16,131 nucleotides of DNA from UBA1930 sp943371535 (lineage in GTDB: Bacteria > Bacteroidota > Bacteroidia > Chitinophagales > Chitinophagaceae): contig CALRVE020000064.1 in the NCBI GenBank assembly GCA_943371535.1, positions 1-16,131 of the forward strand, given 5' to 3'. Both the position numbers and the translations under genes were made by a program. The notes under the pieces were generated by a model that was not told the DNA's origin, ran no database searches, and saw only the letters and a list, made by a program, of their open reading frames with translations. Shown here in pieces: positions 1-6,807 of this stretch (position 1 is its first letter; each line of letters starts with the position of its first letter).

Positions 1-94
1 TCATAATCTACCACTTCACTTATCCTTTTCACCAATTCACTATTTACTACTCACTAGACTATTAAACCCAAATTACCTTTTCCTAATTCCTCTG

Positions 95-173
95 CACTCA
101 TGGTTCGACTACGCTCACCACTAACCACTCACGTTTCTTAACCATGAGATGTCTCCTAGCGTCGACATGACAT
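95..173 (-). repeat. Composite intergenic repeat, copy A
   Basis: Read on the minus strand this block has two hairpin elements. The first has stem arms at 149-153 and 164-168 (ATGTC/GACAT) around a 10-nt loop. The second has a TGGT/ACCA stem at 101-104 and 117-120 around the 12-nt loop TCGACTACGCTC (plus-strand reading). A 28-bp stretch at 95-122 recurs identically at 1179-1206, and the hairpin part recurs in diverged form at 1247-1266, so the permease gene lies between two direct copies. The rest of 1-231 holds C/A-rich, partly 7-bp-periodic sequence and no gene that I can support. Confidence 0.8.
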
Positions 174-231
174 TAATAATGAAAATTTTCCCCCACCCAC
201 TATTCCCCACTCACCACGACTAGCGATTCCT

Positions 232-1077
232 TTACACTGTATCCATAAAGCTTTTTTCAGTTTTATTAAATACGATTATTCCTATAAATAAACTAATGAT
301 CATCCAAATAAAACTGTACAATAAATTATTTATTTGAAAACTTCCAGTTCCAAAAACGGCATACTTAAACCCTTCTACAACGGCAGTTAGCGGATTGTAA
401 TGAATAAGATAAGCATACTTGCTTTTCTCGGCTAAGTAAGATGCAGGATAGGCAATTGGTGTGGCATACATTAATAATTGCACACCAAAACTAATTAGTA
501 CACTAAAATCACGGTACTTAGTTGTTAAAGAAGAGATGATTATTCCAAAGCCTAAGCCCAAACCAGCCATTAAAAGTACCAAAACAGGTATCAATAACCA
601 TGATGTACCAAAATGAAAATTCCCTTTGGTAACACCATAATAAATAAGGACACTTAATAATAATAAAAACTGAATAGCAAACTTGATGATATTAGATATT
701 ATCACCGATAATGGCATGATTAATCTTGGGAAATATACTTTTCCAAATATGCTAGCATTTCCAACAAAAGTGTTAGAAGTACCACCTAAGCAGGATGCAA
801 AATAGTTCCAAATAGTAATTCCACTCATGTAAAAAGGAATCGCTTCTACACCGTCGGTAGGAATTCTAGCAATTTTACCAAAAACTATTAAAAACATTAC
901 CGTAGTTAATATAGGCTGTATAAAATGCCATAACGGTCCTAAAATAGTTTGCTTGTAAGCTGCAACAAAATCACGTCGAACAAACATTACTAATAAATCT
1001 CTATACCGCCACACTTCACCCAATCGAATATCTAGCAGGGATGTTTTAGGTGATATTTCTTCGGTCCAATTTTCCAT
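232..1077 (-). CDS. ABC-2 type polysaccharide/O-antigen export permease (Wzm/TagG-like)
   Basis: This is the inner-membrane permease half of an ABC exporter that moves lipid-linked polysaccharide from cytoplasm to periplasm. Its 281 residues fit the family length. Residues 24-47 carry the typical amphipathic cytoplasmic entry segment (RYRDLLVMFVRRDF...), followed by about six hydrophobic segments near 53-68, 80-96, 118-148, 160-183, 193-212 and 252-270. The family NPLTAVVEGFKYAVFG signature is at 228-243. It is transcribed in the same direction as the Wzc- and Wza-like genes but lies 411 bp downstream of wzc across a repeat-filled gap, so it may not share their transcript. An ATPase partner (Wzt-like) is required; none is visible, and it may lie beyond the left edge. 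The substrate (O-antigen, capsule or teichoic-like polymer) cannot be told from sequence. Confidence 0.9.
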   Translation of the reverse strand: MENWTEEISPKTSLLDIRLGEVWRYRDLLVMFVRRDFVAAYKQTILGPLWHFIQPILTTVMFLIVFGKIARIPTDGVEAIPFYMSGITIWNYFASCLGGTSNTFVGNASIFGKVYFPRLIMPLSVIISNIIKFAIQFLLLLSVLIYYGVTKGNFHFGTSWLLIPVLVLLMAGLGLGFGIIISSLTTKYRDFSVLISFGVQLLMYATPIAYPASYLAEKSKYAYLIHYNPLTAVVEGFKYAVFGTGSFQINNLLYSFIWMIISLFIGIIVFNKTEKSFMDTV

Positions 1078-1178
1078 TCAATATTATTTTTTTAAGTATC
1101 GCTTGTATTATTTTGAATTGATTAAGCTGATTTTTTTTGAGTTGAGGTTTAAGGTTTAAAGTTCTTTCCCCTACTATC

Positions 1179-1266
1179 CACTCATGGTTCGACTACGCTC
1201 ACCACTTGCCACTCGCCACTCACGATTCATGTTCCTTAACAAGGAGATGTCTCCTAACGTCGACAT
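1179..1266 (-). repeat. Composite intergenic repeat, copy B
   Basis: This is the second copy of the block at 95-173, in the same orientation. It has the TGGT/ACCA hairpin at 1185-1204 with the identical 12-nt loop, and the ATGTC/GACAT hairpin at 1247-1251 and 1262-1266. The spacer between the two hairpins is longer than in copy A because of extra CCACT-type repeats (around 1201-1222). From 1144 to 1241 the sequence also runs in 7-bp units (for example AAGGTTT, TGCCACT, CGCCACT). Confidence 0.8.
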
Positions 1267-1284
1267 GACATTCAATATGAAATT

Positions 1285-1494
1285 CTATCTTCTGTCTTCT
1301 CCACCTCTACCTTTTACCTTCTACCCTCTACCTTTTACCTTCTACCCTCTACCTTCTACCCTCTACCATCTACCTTTTGCCTTCTACCTTCTACCCTCTA
1401 CCTTCTACCCTCTACCTTCTACCTTTTACCTTTTACCTTTTGCCTTCTACCCTCTACCTTCTACCCTCTACCTTCTACCTTCATTCTTCTACTT
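1285..1494. repeat. Heptanucleotide tandem array, 30 in-phase units (CT-rich)
   Basis: I parsed this stretch into 30 consecutive 7-bp units without any phase slip. The dominant units are TCTACCT and TCTACCC, with TTTACCT, TTTGCCT and TCTACCA as variants; the first three units (CTATCTT, CTGTCTT, CTCCACC) and the last two are diverged. The plus strand is almost pure pyrimidine plus A, so the minus strand (the wzc sense strand) is G/A-rich. The stop codon of wzc (complement of 1489-1491) lies inside the last unit. An open frame through the array on the plus strand gives only a low-complexity peptide of period seven and is not a gene. Confidence 0.95.
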
Positions 1495-3960
1495 CCTAAA
1501 AATTCTCTGCCACCAACTCATTTTAACTTGATCGTCAAAATAGCCTTTTTTATTGGCATCGAAATAAGGGTCTTTCTTTTTGCCTCCATAAATATATCTG
1601 CCATAGCCATAACCACCTTGACCATATTTATACATATAACCGTAGCCATAACCATAACCATAGCCATAATAACCATACCTGCCAGCAAGATTTACATCAT
1701 TCACTACAATAGCCATATTGGTTAATTTACCTTCTCGTTTTAAATCATTGATAAACTCCAGTTGTTTTTTGAAGGTATAACGTTGCCTTACAATATACAT
1801 AACAGCATCAACATGTTTCATTAGTGCAAAAGAATCGCTTACTAAACCAACAGGGGCAGAATCTACTACAATATAATCGTAATGAGTTTTAAGGTATTGA
1901 AAAAAAGATTCCATTCTACTCCCAATAATCAATTCTGCTGGGTTGGGAGGAATGGGGCCGGTATTGTAAACATGTAAATTGGGGTTTTTGCTAAGTGTTT
2001 TATATAATGTAGCAGGATCATTGGCTTGACCAATTAAATAATTGGTAATACCTCTATCATTATTATCCTCAATTTCTTTAATATTAATACCCTTTAACTT
2101 ACGCAAGTCAAATTCTAACAAGGCTACTTTTTTACCAGTTAATGAGAGTACTGCTGCTAAGTTTAAACTAATAAAAGACTTTCCTTCACCACTAATAGAA
2201 GAAGTAACCAAAAAAGTACTTGCCAATTGGTCGTTTTCGTTTTTTGGCAAAATAAATTGCAAATTACTACGCAATATTCTAAATTGTTCGGCCACAATAT
2301 TTCTACTATTTTCCACAACCAAAGTATCGCTATTGTCCACATGGCTTATTTCGCCAGCAATAGGTATATCGGTTCTGGTAGCAATATCTTGTCGTGTGGT
2401 AATTTTATCGTTCAATACATCTATTAAATAAATAAATGCAATGGGAAATAATAAACCCAAAATAAGGGCAAATACTTTTATTTGGCTGGCTTTAGGCTCA
2501 ACAGGTAAACTTGAAGAACCTGCACCATCCATTTCTTGATAATTAGATTTAGTAGAAATAGAAGAAATAGCTGTTTCTTCTCTTTTTTGCAACAAATACA
2601 AGTATAGTTTTTCTTTAATTTGTTTTTGTCGAGCAATATCTTGATAAAATTTTTCTTTTTCGGGTAAGGTAGATAAACTTCCTAATGCTGTATTAAAACG
2701 GTCTTCAAAGGTTTTTAATTTTTCTTTTTTAATGTTTTTTAAACTAGCAGCGGCTTCTAAAATGCTTGCTTTAATTTGTGTAATTTGAGTTTCTATTTCG
2801 GCAACGGTATTGTTTTCTCTTACAGTAACATTCAATGCCTTTTCGTATTGAATTAAAAGCTGATTATACTCCCTGATTAGATTAGAAAAAGTTGCATCAG
2901 ATATTTCAAAAGTAGAAGGGATTACTTTTGATTTATTGAAACTTTTATTGTTTTTTACATAATCGCTGATAATATCTAGTACACCAATTTCTACATTCAA
3001 ACCTTCTACAATGTCTTCCGATTTTAATAACCTGCCTTGGTAATAGGTATATTCACCTAGTACATCAAAAAATCTTCCGTCTTTCTTAAAATCTCTTACT
3101 GCACCCTCTAAATCGCCTAAATCTTTACCTACCATGTTTAAACGACCATCTATGAAATTAATGGTATTTACAGACGTTTCCTTTTTTAATTCTACATCGC
3201 TATTAATAATTTCACCTACTAAAGTATTAAGAATATCTTCCCCTTTTTTCCTGTTTTCGCCTACAATGCTTAGCATTAAAATACTTGTTTTACTAGATAA
3301 AGTAGATACAGACAAAGCCCCCTGTAATTGAGCAGCAGCATATTTTACTGGCAACCATTTAATAACAAAAGGATCTGTATTGGCTGTAATAAAGCGGTCT
3401 TTTTTAATAATTCGAAAAGAAAAATTATTTAGTTGTATAGAATCGTTCCATTTATAATTAATCAATCCTTTAGTAGTTTCTATTTTACCCCCTTTATCAT
3501 CCATACTAGCAAAACGAATATTAAATACTTTGCTAGAATCTTGAATATTTAGTGGAATGAACGCTATAGGCGATGCAGTATACGCATCGTACGTTTTAAT
3601 GTTTCCTTCTTTAGCATAATATATATTGAAACCACCTTTTTCTACTACTCGTTCTAATAGTTTTCTAGAACGAATGAGTTGCATTTCATTTTCTAAATTA
3701 ATAGACCGTACCCCACTAACAGCTTGATTGATTAAATCTTGCTGTGCCTGATTACTACCACTATTCACTAACATTTGTACACTAGCCCTATAAATAGGTA
3801 CTTTATATCGAATATACATAAGGGCAGTACCTAAAAATATTACCAATGAAAGTATAAACAATGGTAAATAACTGAGGTATTTTACGATAACTTCTCGTAG
3901 CGAAAATTTCGCTTTTTCGTCTTTTGGCAAAGCCTGCATGTTAATAGTATTATTTTGCAT
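1489..3960 (-). CDS. wzc: Wzc-like polysaccharide co-polymerase with BY-kinase domain
   Basis: Inner-membrane chain-length regulator and tyrosine autokinase that works with a Wza-type outer-membrane exporter. The 823 residues read as follows: TM1 about 30-50, a long periplasmic region (Wzz domain, then coiled-coil/GNVR-like helices, about 50-495), TM2 about 497-515, then the cytoplasmic kinase. The kinase shows the oligomerisation motif EX2RX2R at E558/R561/R564, Walker A TSSISGEGKS (586-595), Walker A' LLEFDLR (614-620, with Glu in place of the usual first Asp) and Walker B IVVD (697-700). The tail carries 14 tyrosines between 762 and 791, mostly as GY dipeptides, plus Y799 and Y807; this is the expected autophosphorylation cluster. 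It starts 17 bp after the Wza-like gene, which argues for one operon. Its 3' end runs into the heptanucleotide array. Confidence 0.93.
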   Translation of the reverse strand: MQNNTINMQALPKDEKAKFSLREVIVKYLSYLPLFILSLVIFLGTALMYIRYKVPIYRASVQMLVNSGSNQAQQDLINQAVSGVRSINLENEMQLIRSRKLLERVVEKGGFNIYYAKEGNIKTYDAYTASPIAFIPLNIQDSSKVFNIRFASMDDKGGKIETTKGLINYKWNDSIQLNNFSFRIIKKDRFITANTDPFVIKWLPVKYAAAQLQGALSVSTLSSKTSILMLSIVGENRKKGEDILNTLVGEIINSDVELKKETSVNTINFIDGRLNMVGKDLGDLEGAVRDFKKDGRFFDVLGEYTYYQGRLLKSEDIVEGLNVEIGVLDIISDYVKNNKSFNKSKVIPSTFEISDATFSNLIREYNQLLIQYEKALNVTVRENNTVAEIETQITQIKASILEAAASLKNIKKEKLKTFEDRFNTALGSLSTLPEKEKFYQDIARQKQIKEKLYLYLLQKREETAISSISTKSNYQEMDGAGSSSLPVEPKASQIKVFALILGLLFPIAFIYLIDVLNDKITTRQDIATRTDIPIAGEISHVDNSDTLVVENSRNIVAEQFRILRSNLQFILPKNENDQLASTFLVTSSISGEGKSFISLNLAAVLSLTGKKVALLEFDLRKLKGINIKEIEDNNDRGITNYLIGQANDPATLYKTLSKNPNLHVYNTGPIPPNPAELIIGSRMESFFQYLKTHYDYIVVDSAPVGLVSDSFALMKHVDAVMYIVRQRYTFKKQLEFINDLKREGKLTNMAIVVNDVNLAGRYGYYGYGYGYGYGYMYKYGQGGYGYGRYIYGGKKKDPYFDANKKGYFDDQVKMSWWQRIFRK

Positions 3961-3977
3961 GAATCGTTGAACTCAAT

Positions 3978-4757
3978 TTATCTTCTAATGGCAAAAAGTA
4001 CCAATATTGTATTAATAATAGATAACGCAAAACCGGCAGTTTGCGTAATTGGTTGAATGTTTTGTGTTACCTTTCTACCGTTGATGGCCTGAAAAAAACG
4101 ATCCTCGGCACTTACATATAACACATCGTTTTGTTGTAGTTGAAATGCAGGAGATTCGTACATTTTAGCATCTCGTAAATCAATAAAATAAGTAGTTCTT
4201 TTTCCAGAATCTTCTCTAATAACCATTACATTATCTCTTTTACCATCGTCACTCAAACCATTAGAAACAGCAATTGCGTCTAAAATTGTTGCACGTTCGG
4301 TTTTAAAAATTTTTGCTCCCCTACCCCCAACTTGGCCAAAAACATTAACAGTAAAGCCTTCTAAACGTACATCAATGTATATATCTTTAATATACTTGCC
4401 CCACTCAGCAGCTAACAAATCTCTTACTTGTATACAAGTTAGGCCAATTACTTTAACAGAACCTAATTTGGGAAAATTAATTTCACCTTGATTATTTACT
4501 GTGTAAATACCGTCTTTAGAGCCCATTTTATATACCCCAATTTGTTCTTGATTGGCTGTGGCTAGCGTACTTACTTGAACAATTATATTATCGCCCACTT
4601 TAAGTGTAAGGTCTCTAAAAACAAATGGTTTTGTACTGTCGAATCCGGTTTGAAACATTTCATAGGATTGACGCAATTCTTTTACTCCTTTGCAACTTGT
4701 ACATAGCAATAACCAAAAACAGGCTATTACTACAAATGGAAGGTATTGTTTTTTCAT
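3978..4757 (-). CDS. wza: Wza-like polysaccharide export lipoprotein
   Basis: Outer-membrane export channel subunit for capsule or exopolysaccharide. I chose the ATG at 4757 because it gives a standard lipoprotein signal: two lysines, a hydrophobic stretch to residue 19, then LLLCTSC with Cys22 as the probable lipidated residue (Cys at -3 is unusual for a lipobox). An upstream in-frame ATG at 4799 would add 14 residues and bury the Lys pair. The protein is 259 residues: poly_export domain about 46-130 (LKVGDNIIVQV at 52-62), SLBB domain about 134-215, and a C-terminal hydrophobic helix about 240-257 that ends in Arg-Arg, comparable to the membrane-crossing helix of Wza. It is shorter than enterobacterial Wza, which is usual in Bacteroidota. 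It is the first gene of the cluster and follows a structured leader. Confidence 0.9.
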   Translation of the reverse strand: MKKQYLPFVVIACFWLLLCTSCKGVKELRQSYEMFQTGFDSTKPFVFRDLTLKVGDNIIVQVSTLATANQEQIGVYKMGSKDGIYTVNNQGEINFPKLGSVKVIGLTCIQVRDLLAAEWGKYIKDIYIDVRLEGFTVNVFGQVGGRGAKIFKTERATILDAIAVSNGLSDDGKRDNVMVIREDSGKRTTYFIDLRDAKMYESPAFQLQQNDVLYVSAEDRFFQAINGRKVTQNIQPITQTAGFALSIINTILVLFAIRR

Positions 4758-4849
4758 AACGGGGAATAGATAAAAAAGAAATTTTTGAGCTATAAACATA
4801 GCTTCGCCATCTCACTCACATAAATGAGGCCTCAGGGGGATAAAAAACA

Positions 4850-4891
4850 AAAAGTATAGCCAATAAAGAAATACTTCATTGCTATACTTTT
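4850..4891 (-). terminator. Stem-loop plus T-tract in the wza leader (candidate attenuator)
   Basis: On the minus strand an 11-bp perfect stem (AAAAGTATAGC with GCTATACTTTT) encloses a 20-nt loop and is followed at once by a T-rich run (4849-4842 complement, TTGTTTTTT). That is the layout of an intrinsic terminator, although the stem is AT-rich. No gene lies upstream on this strand that it would end, and wza starts about 90 bp further on, so it would act inside the leader. The loop holds a second AAGTAT able to pair with the 3' arm, giving an alternative fold. Confidence 0.5.
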
Positions 4892-4946
4892 GGCTAATTA
4901 TAAGGACTTTAAATAAAATTGTATCATAAAACAGTTGGTAAACCCT

Positions 4947-4985
4947 GCTCTTACATTCATTGCAATGCAAACTCAGGCTAAGAGC
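4947..4985 (-). promoter_or_regulatory. Upstream stem-loop of the wza leader
   Basis: A perfect 7-bp inverted repeat (GCTCTTA at 4947-4953, TAAGAGC at 4979-4985) encloses a 25-nt loop that itself contains the palindrome TTGCAATGCAA (4960-4970). It lies just downstream of the proposed -7 box on the minus strand, so it would form the 5' end of the leader RNA. It could be part of an attenuation switch or a protein-binding site; the sequence does not decide. Confidence 0.35.
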
Positions 4986-4989
4986 GTTG

Positions 4990-4997
4990 CAAATATA
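4990..4997 (-). promoter_or_regulatory. Candidate -7 box for the wza-wzc transcript
   Basis: The minus strand reads TATATTTG, an exact match to the Bacteroidota sigma-ABfr -7 consensus TAnnTTTG. A TTTG at the -33 spacing is not present (GGAAA instead), so the call rests on one box. It would place the RNA start near 4982 and leave about 225 nt of leader before the wza ATG. Confidence 0.35.
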
Positions 4998-5094
4998 AGG
5001 AAATTAGTATCTGATTATTTCCCATTTTTCTGGCTCATTTGAACCCCTTTGATTTACGTCTGTAAAAGGCATAAGAATGAATGTTCATTTTTAA

Positions 5095-5862
5095 ATGTCA
5101 TCCCAACGATAGGAGGGATCACATTATTAAAGAACGTGAATGGTGAATCTGCTAGTGGAAAGTAGGGTCGGAACGCTGTAAGCGGTCTGAACCGAATTTG
5201 AGAAACGTGAATCGTTAGCTGTGAATCGCTAGTAGGTAGAAAATAGAATTGAAAATTGAGCATTGAGCATTGAGCATTAGTAACCAATATTCAATGTTCA
5301 ACAATCAATGTTCCTTTATTAAATCCTAATTAGCAATGTCATCCCGACGAAGGAGGGATCTCATTATTAGGGAACGTGAATAGTGAATCTGCCAGTTGAA
5401 AGTAGGGTCGGAACGCTGTAAGCGGTCTGAACCGAATTTGAGAAACGTGAATCGTTAGCTGTGAATCGCTAGTGGGTAGAAAATAGAATTGAAAATTGAG
5501 CATTGAGCATTGAACATTAATAACCAATATTCAATGTTCAACAATCAATGTTCATTTATTAAATCCTAATTAGCAATGTCATCCCAACGAAGGAGGGATC
5601 GCATTATTAGGGAACGTGAATGGTGAATCTGCCAGTTGAAAGTAGGGTCGGAACGCTGTAAGCGGTCTGAACCGAATTTGAGAAACGTGAATCGTTAGCT
5701 GTGAATCGCTAGTGGTAGAAAATAGAATTGAAAATTGAGCATTGAGCATTGAGCATTAATAATCAATATTCAATGTTCAACAATCAATGTTCATTTATTA
5801 AATCCTAATTAGCAATGTCATCCCGACGATGGAGGGATCACATTATTAAAGAACGTGAATGG
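5095..5862. repeat. Tandem array of a 240-bp noncoding unit (three units plus partial fourth)
   Basis: Units begin with ATGTCATCCC at 5095, 5336, 5576 and 5815, so periods are 241, 240 and 239 bp. The differences come from one extra loop base in unit 1 and one missing G in unit 3. Otherwise the units are nearly identical, which indicates recent duplication. Each unit holds the ATCCC/GGGAT hairpin, two adjacent small hairpins (CGCT/AGCG and CGGT/ACCG), and 7-bp-periodic sequence (GAGCATT repeated, AATGTTC repeated). The fourth copy stops after about 48 bp. Minus-strand open frames here repeat with the unit and give peptides that look like translated repeat, not proteins. Confidence 0.95.
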
Positions 5863-5863
5863 G

Positions 5864-6010
5864 AAGTGGTAAATCGCTAGTGGTGAGTGGTGAGTGGTGA
5901 GTGGGGTTAACAAACCTTAAACTTTAAACATTCAACCTTAAACTTCTTCAATCGTGAGTGGCTAGTGGGAATTCCAACCTTCAACCTCCAACTTTAAACC
6001 TTCTACTAGG
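5864..6010. repeat. Heptanucleotide tract, 21 in-phase units
   Basis: The sequence divides into 21 consecutive 7-bp units: first GAGTGGT-like, then AACCTTA/AACTTTA, then TGAGTGG and CTAGTGG, then AACCTTC/AACCTCC. The phase is kept although the unit sequence changes twice. It joins directly onto the partial fourth copy of the 240-bp array and ends about 125 bp before the next gene. Confidence 0.85.
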
Positions 6011-6086
6011 AAAAGCAAGTTTCTAATGAACATTGTTAATAAACGTTAATATTTTTTAAAATCTGTGGCTGTTTTTCTGAAACCCG

Positions 6087-6117
6087 TTGCATCTTATCCA
6101 AAAAGCGGTTAGTTTAG
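6087..6117 (+). promoter_or_regulatory. Weak candidate promoter for the gene at 6135
   Basis: A TTG at 6087-6089 and TAGTTTAG at 6110-6117 are 20 bp apart, which suits the Bacteroidota -33/-7 spacing, but the -7 box differs from TAnnTTTG at one base and TTG is a weak -33. It would leave a leader of about 10 nt. Confidence 0.25.
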
Positions 6118-6134
6118 TGTTCTAATTTATTTTT

Positions 6135-6533
6135 ATGCGTAAACTACTGCTTTTGTTCATAATAATAATAACCTGTCAGTGGGTAATGGCCAATAATGGT
6201 GGCGTAGAGAAAAAAGGTGACCCAATGATTAGTGGTACTGTTACCGATGCCAATTCAAAAAAGCCACTTGCTGATGTAAGTATTACAGCTGTTCATACCA
6301 TTACCAAAGCCGAGCATACGATTTCTACGGATATAAATGGAAATTTTAAAATTTCCCAGCTTCCATTGGGTACGTATAAGTTTAAGTTTGATAAAGACAA
6401 TTATAAACCTGCCGAAAAAAACAATATTACTGTTAAATCAGAGCATACTACCAAATTGAATATTGAGCTGAGCAATTATAAAGATGAAGAATTGGAAGAT
6501 AGTAGAAATTGGAATTTGAAATTTGGATTTTAA
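6135..6533 (+). CDS. Small secreted protein with carboxypeptidase-regulatory-like domain
   Basis: The 132-residue protein has a clear signal peptide (Arg-Lys, then a run of Leu/Ile, probable cleavage after VMA at residue 19). Residues about 32-112 form one carboxypeptidase-D regulatory-like beta-sandwich: the ISGTVTDANSKKPLADVSI opening, a TDINGNFKISQLPLGTYKFKF core and a closing beta strand (TTKLNIELS). In Bacteroidota this domain usually leads TonB-dependent receptors or cell-surface proteins; here it stands alone, followed only by an acidic stretch (KDEELED, 116-122) and a short tail. No receptor or plug domain follows, and the stop is followed by repeat sequence. It probably stays in the periplasm or on the surface as a structural or binding module; the ligand is unknown. 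It is the only plus-strand gene in the left half and stands alone. Confidence 0.8.
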   Translation: MRKLLLLFIIIITCQWVMANNGGVEKKGDPMISGTVTDANSKKPLADVSITAVHTITKAEHTISTDINGNFKISQLPLGTYKFKFDKDNYKPAEKNNITVKSEHTTKLNIELSNYKDEELEDSRNWNLKFGF

Positions 6534-6538
6534 TTTTT

Positions 6539-6765
6539 TTGCTCGCAGAAATCGCAGATAACGCTGATTTTTTTCACACAAAGTTACTAAGAAGACGAAG
6601 TACACTAAGTTTATCAATTGACGAATTGGCGAATTGATGGATGAGCGAATTAGCACCTCTTCAAATAACTCTTTGTGACCTCTGTGTTTAAATATTGCTC
6701 ACAGAAATCGCAGATAACGCTGATTTTTTTCACACAAAGCTACTAAGAAGACGAAGTACACTAAG
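6539..6765. repeat. 71-bp direct repeat, two copies with an 85-bp spacer
   Basis: Copies at 6539-6609 and 6695-6765 differ at only two of 71 positions (G/A at 6545/6701, T/C at 6584/6740). Both contain AAATCGCAGATAACGCTGAT followed by a T run and CACACAAAG...ACTAAG. A related sequence (GATAACGCTGATT on the complement) appears at the right end of the window, 16117-16131. The spacer has AATTG-rich repeats and no gene. Together with 6766-6807 this fills the gap between the secreted protein gene and the cupin gene. Confidence 0.9.
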
Positions 6766-6807
6766 GTGAAGGTTTAAAGTTGTCACACCACTCACGATTC
6801 GTTAATT

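Noticed and set aside
95..1266. Composite transposon around the permease gene
   Set aside because: The flanking direct repeats contain no transposase or terminal inverted repeats, and the same elements occur elsewhere in the window alone.
1184..1531. Plus-strand open frame of 115 codons across the CT-rich array
   Set aside because: The peptide is a 7-residue low-complexity repeat created by 7-bp units read in three frames, and it runs antisense into the wzc end.
5160..5210. tRNA or small structured RNA gene in the 240-bp unit
   Set aside because: Two 4-bp hairpins next to each other do not make a cloverleaf, and no acceptor or T-loop sequence is present.
5054..5527. Two minus-strand open frames of 77 and 62 codons
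   Set aside because: They have almost the same sequence because they are read from successive copies of the 240-bp unit; no domain, no conservation signal, cut by repeat indels.
5095..5862. CRISPR-like array
   Set aside because: The repeats are about 240 bp in direct contact without variable spacers, and no cas gene is near.
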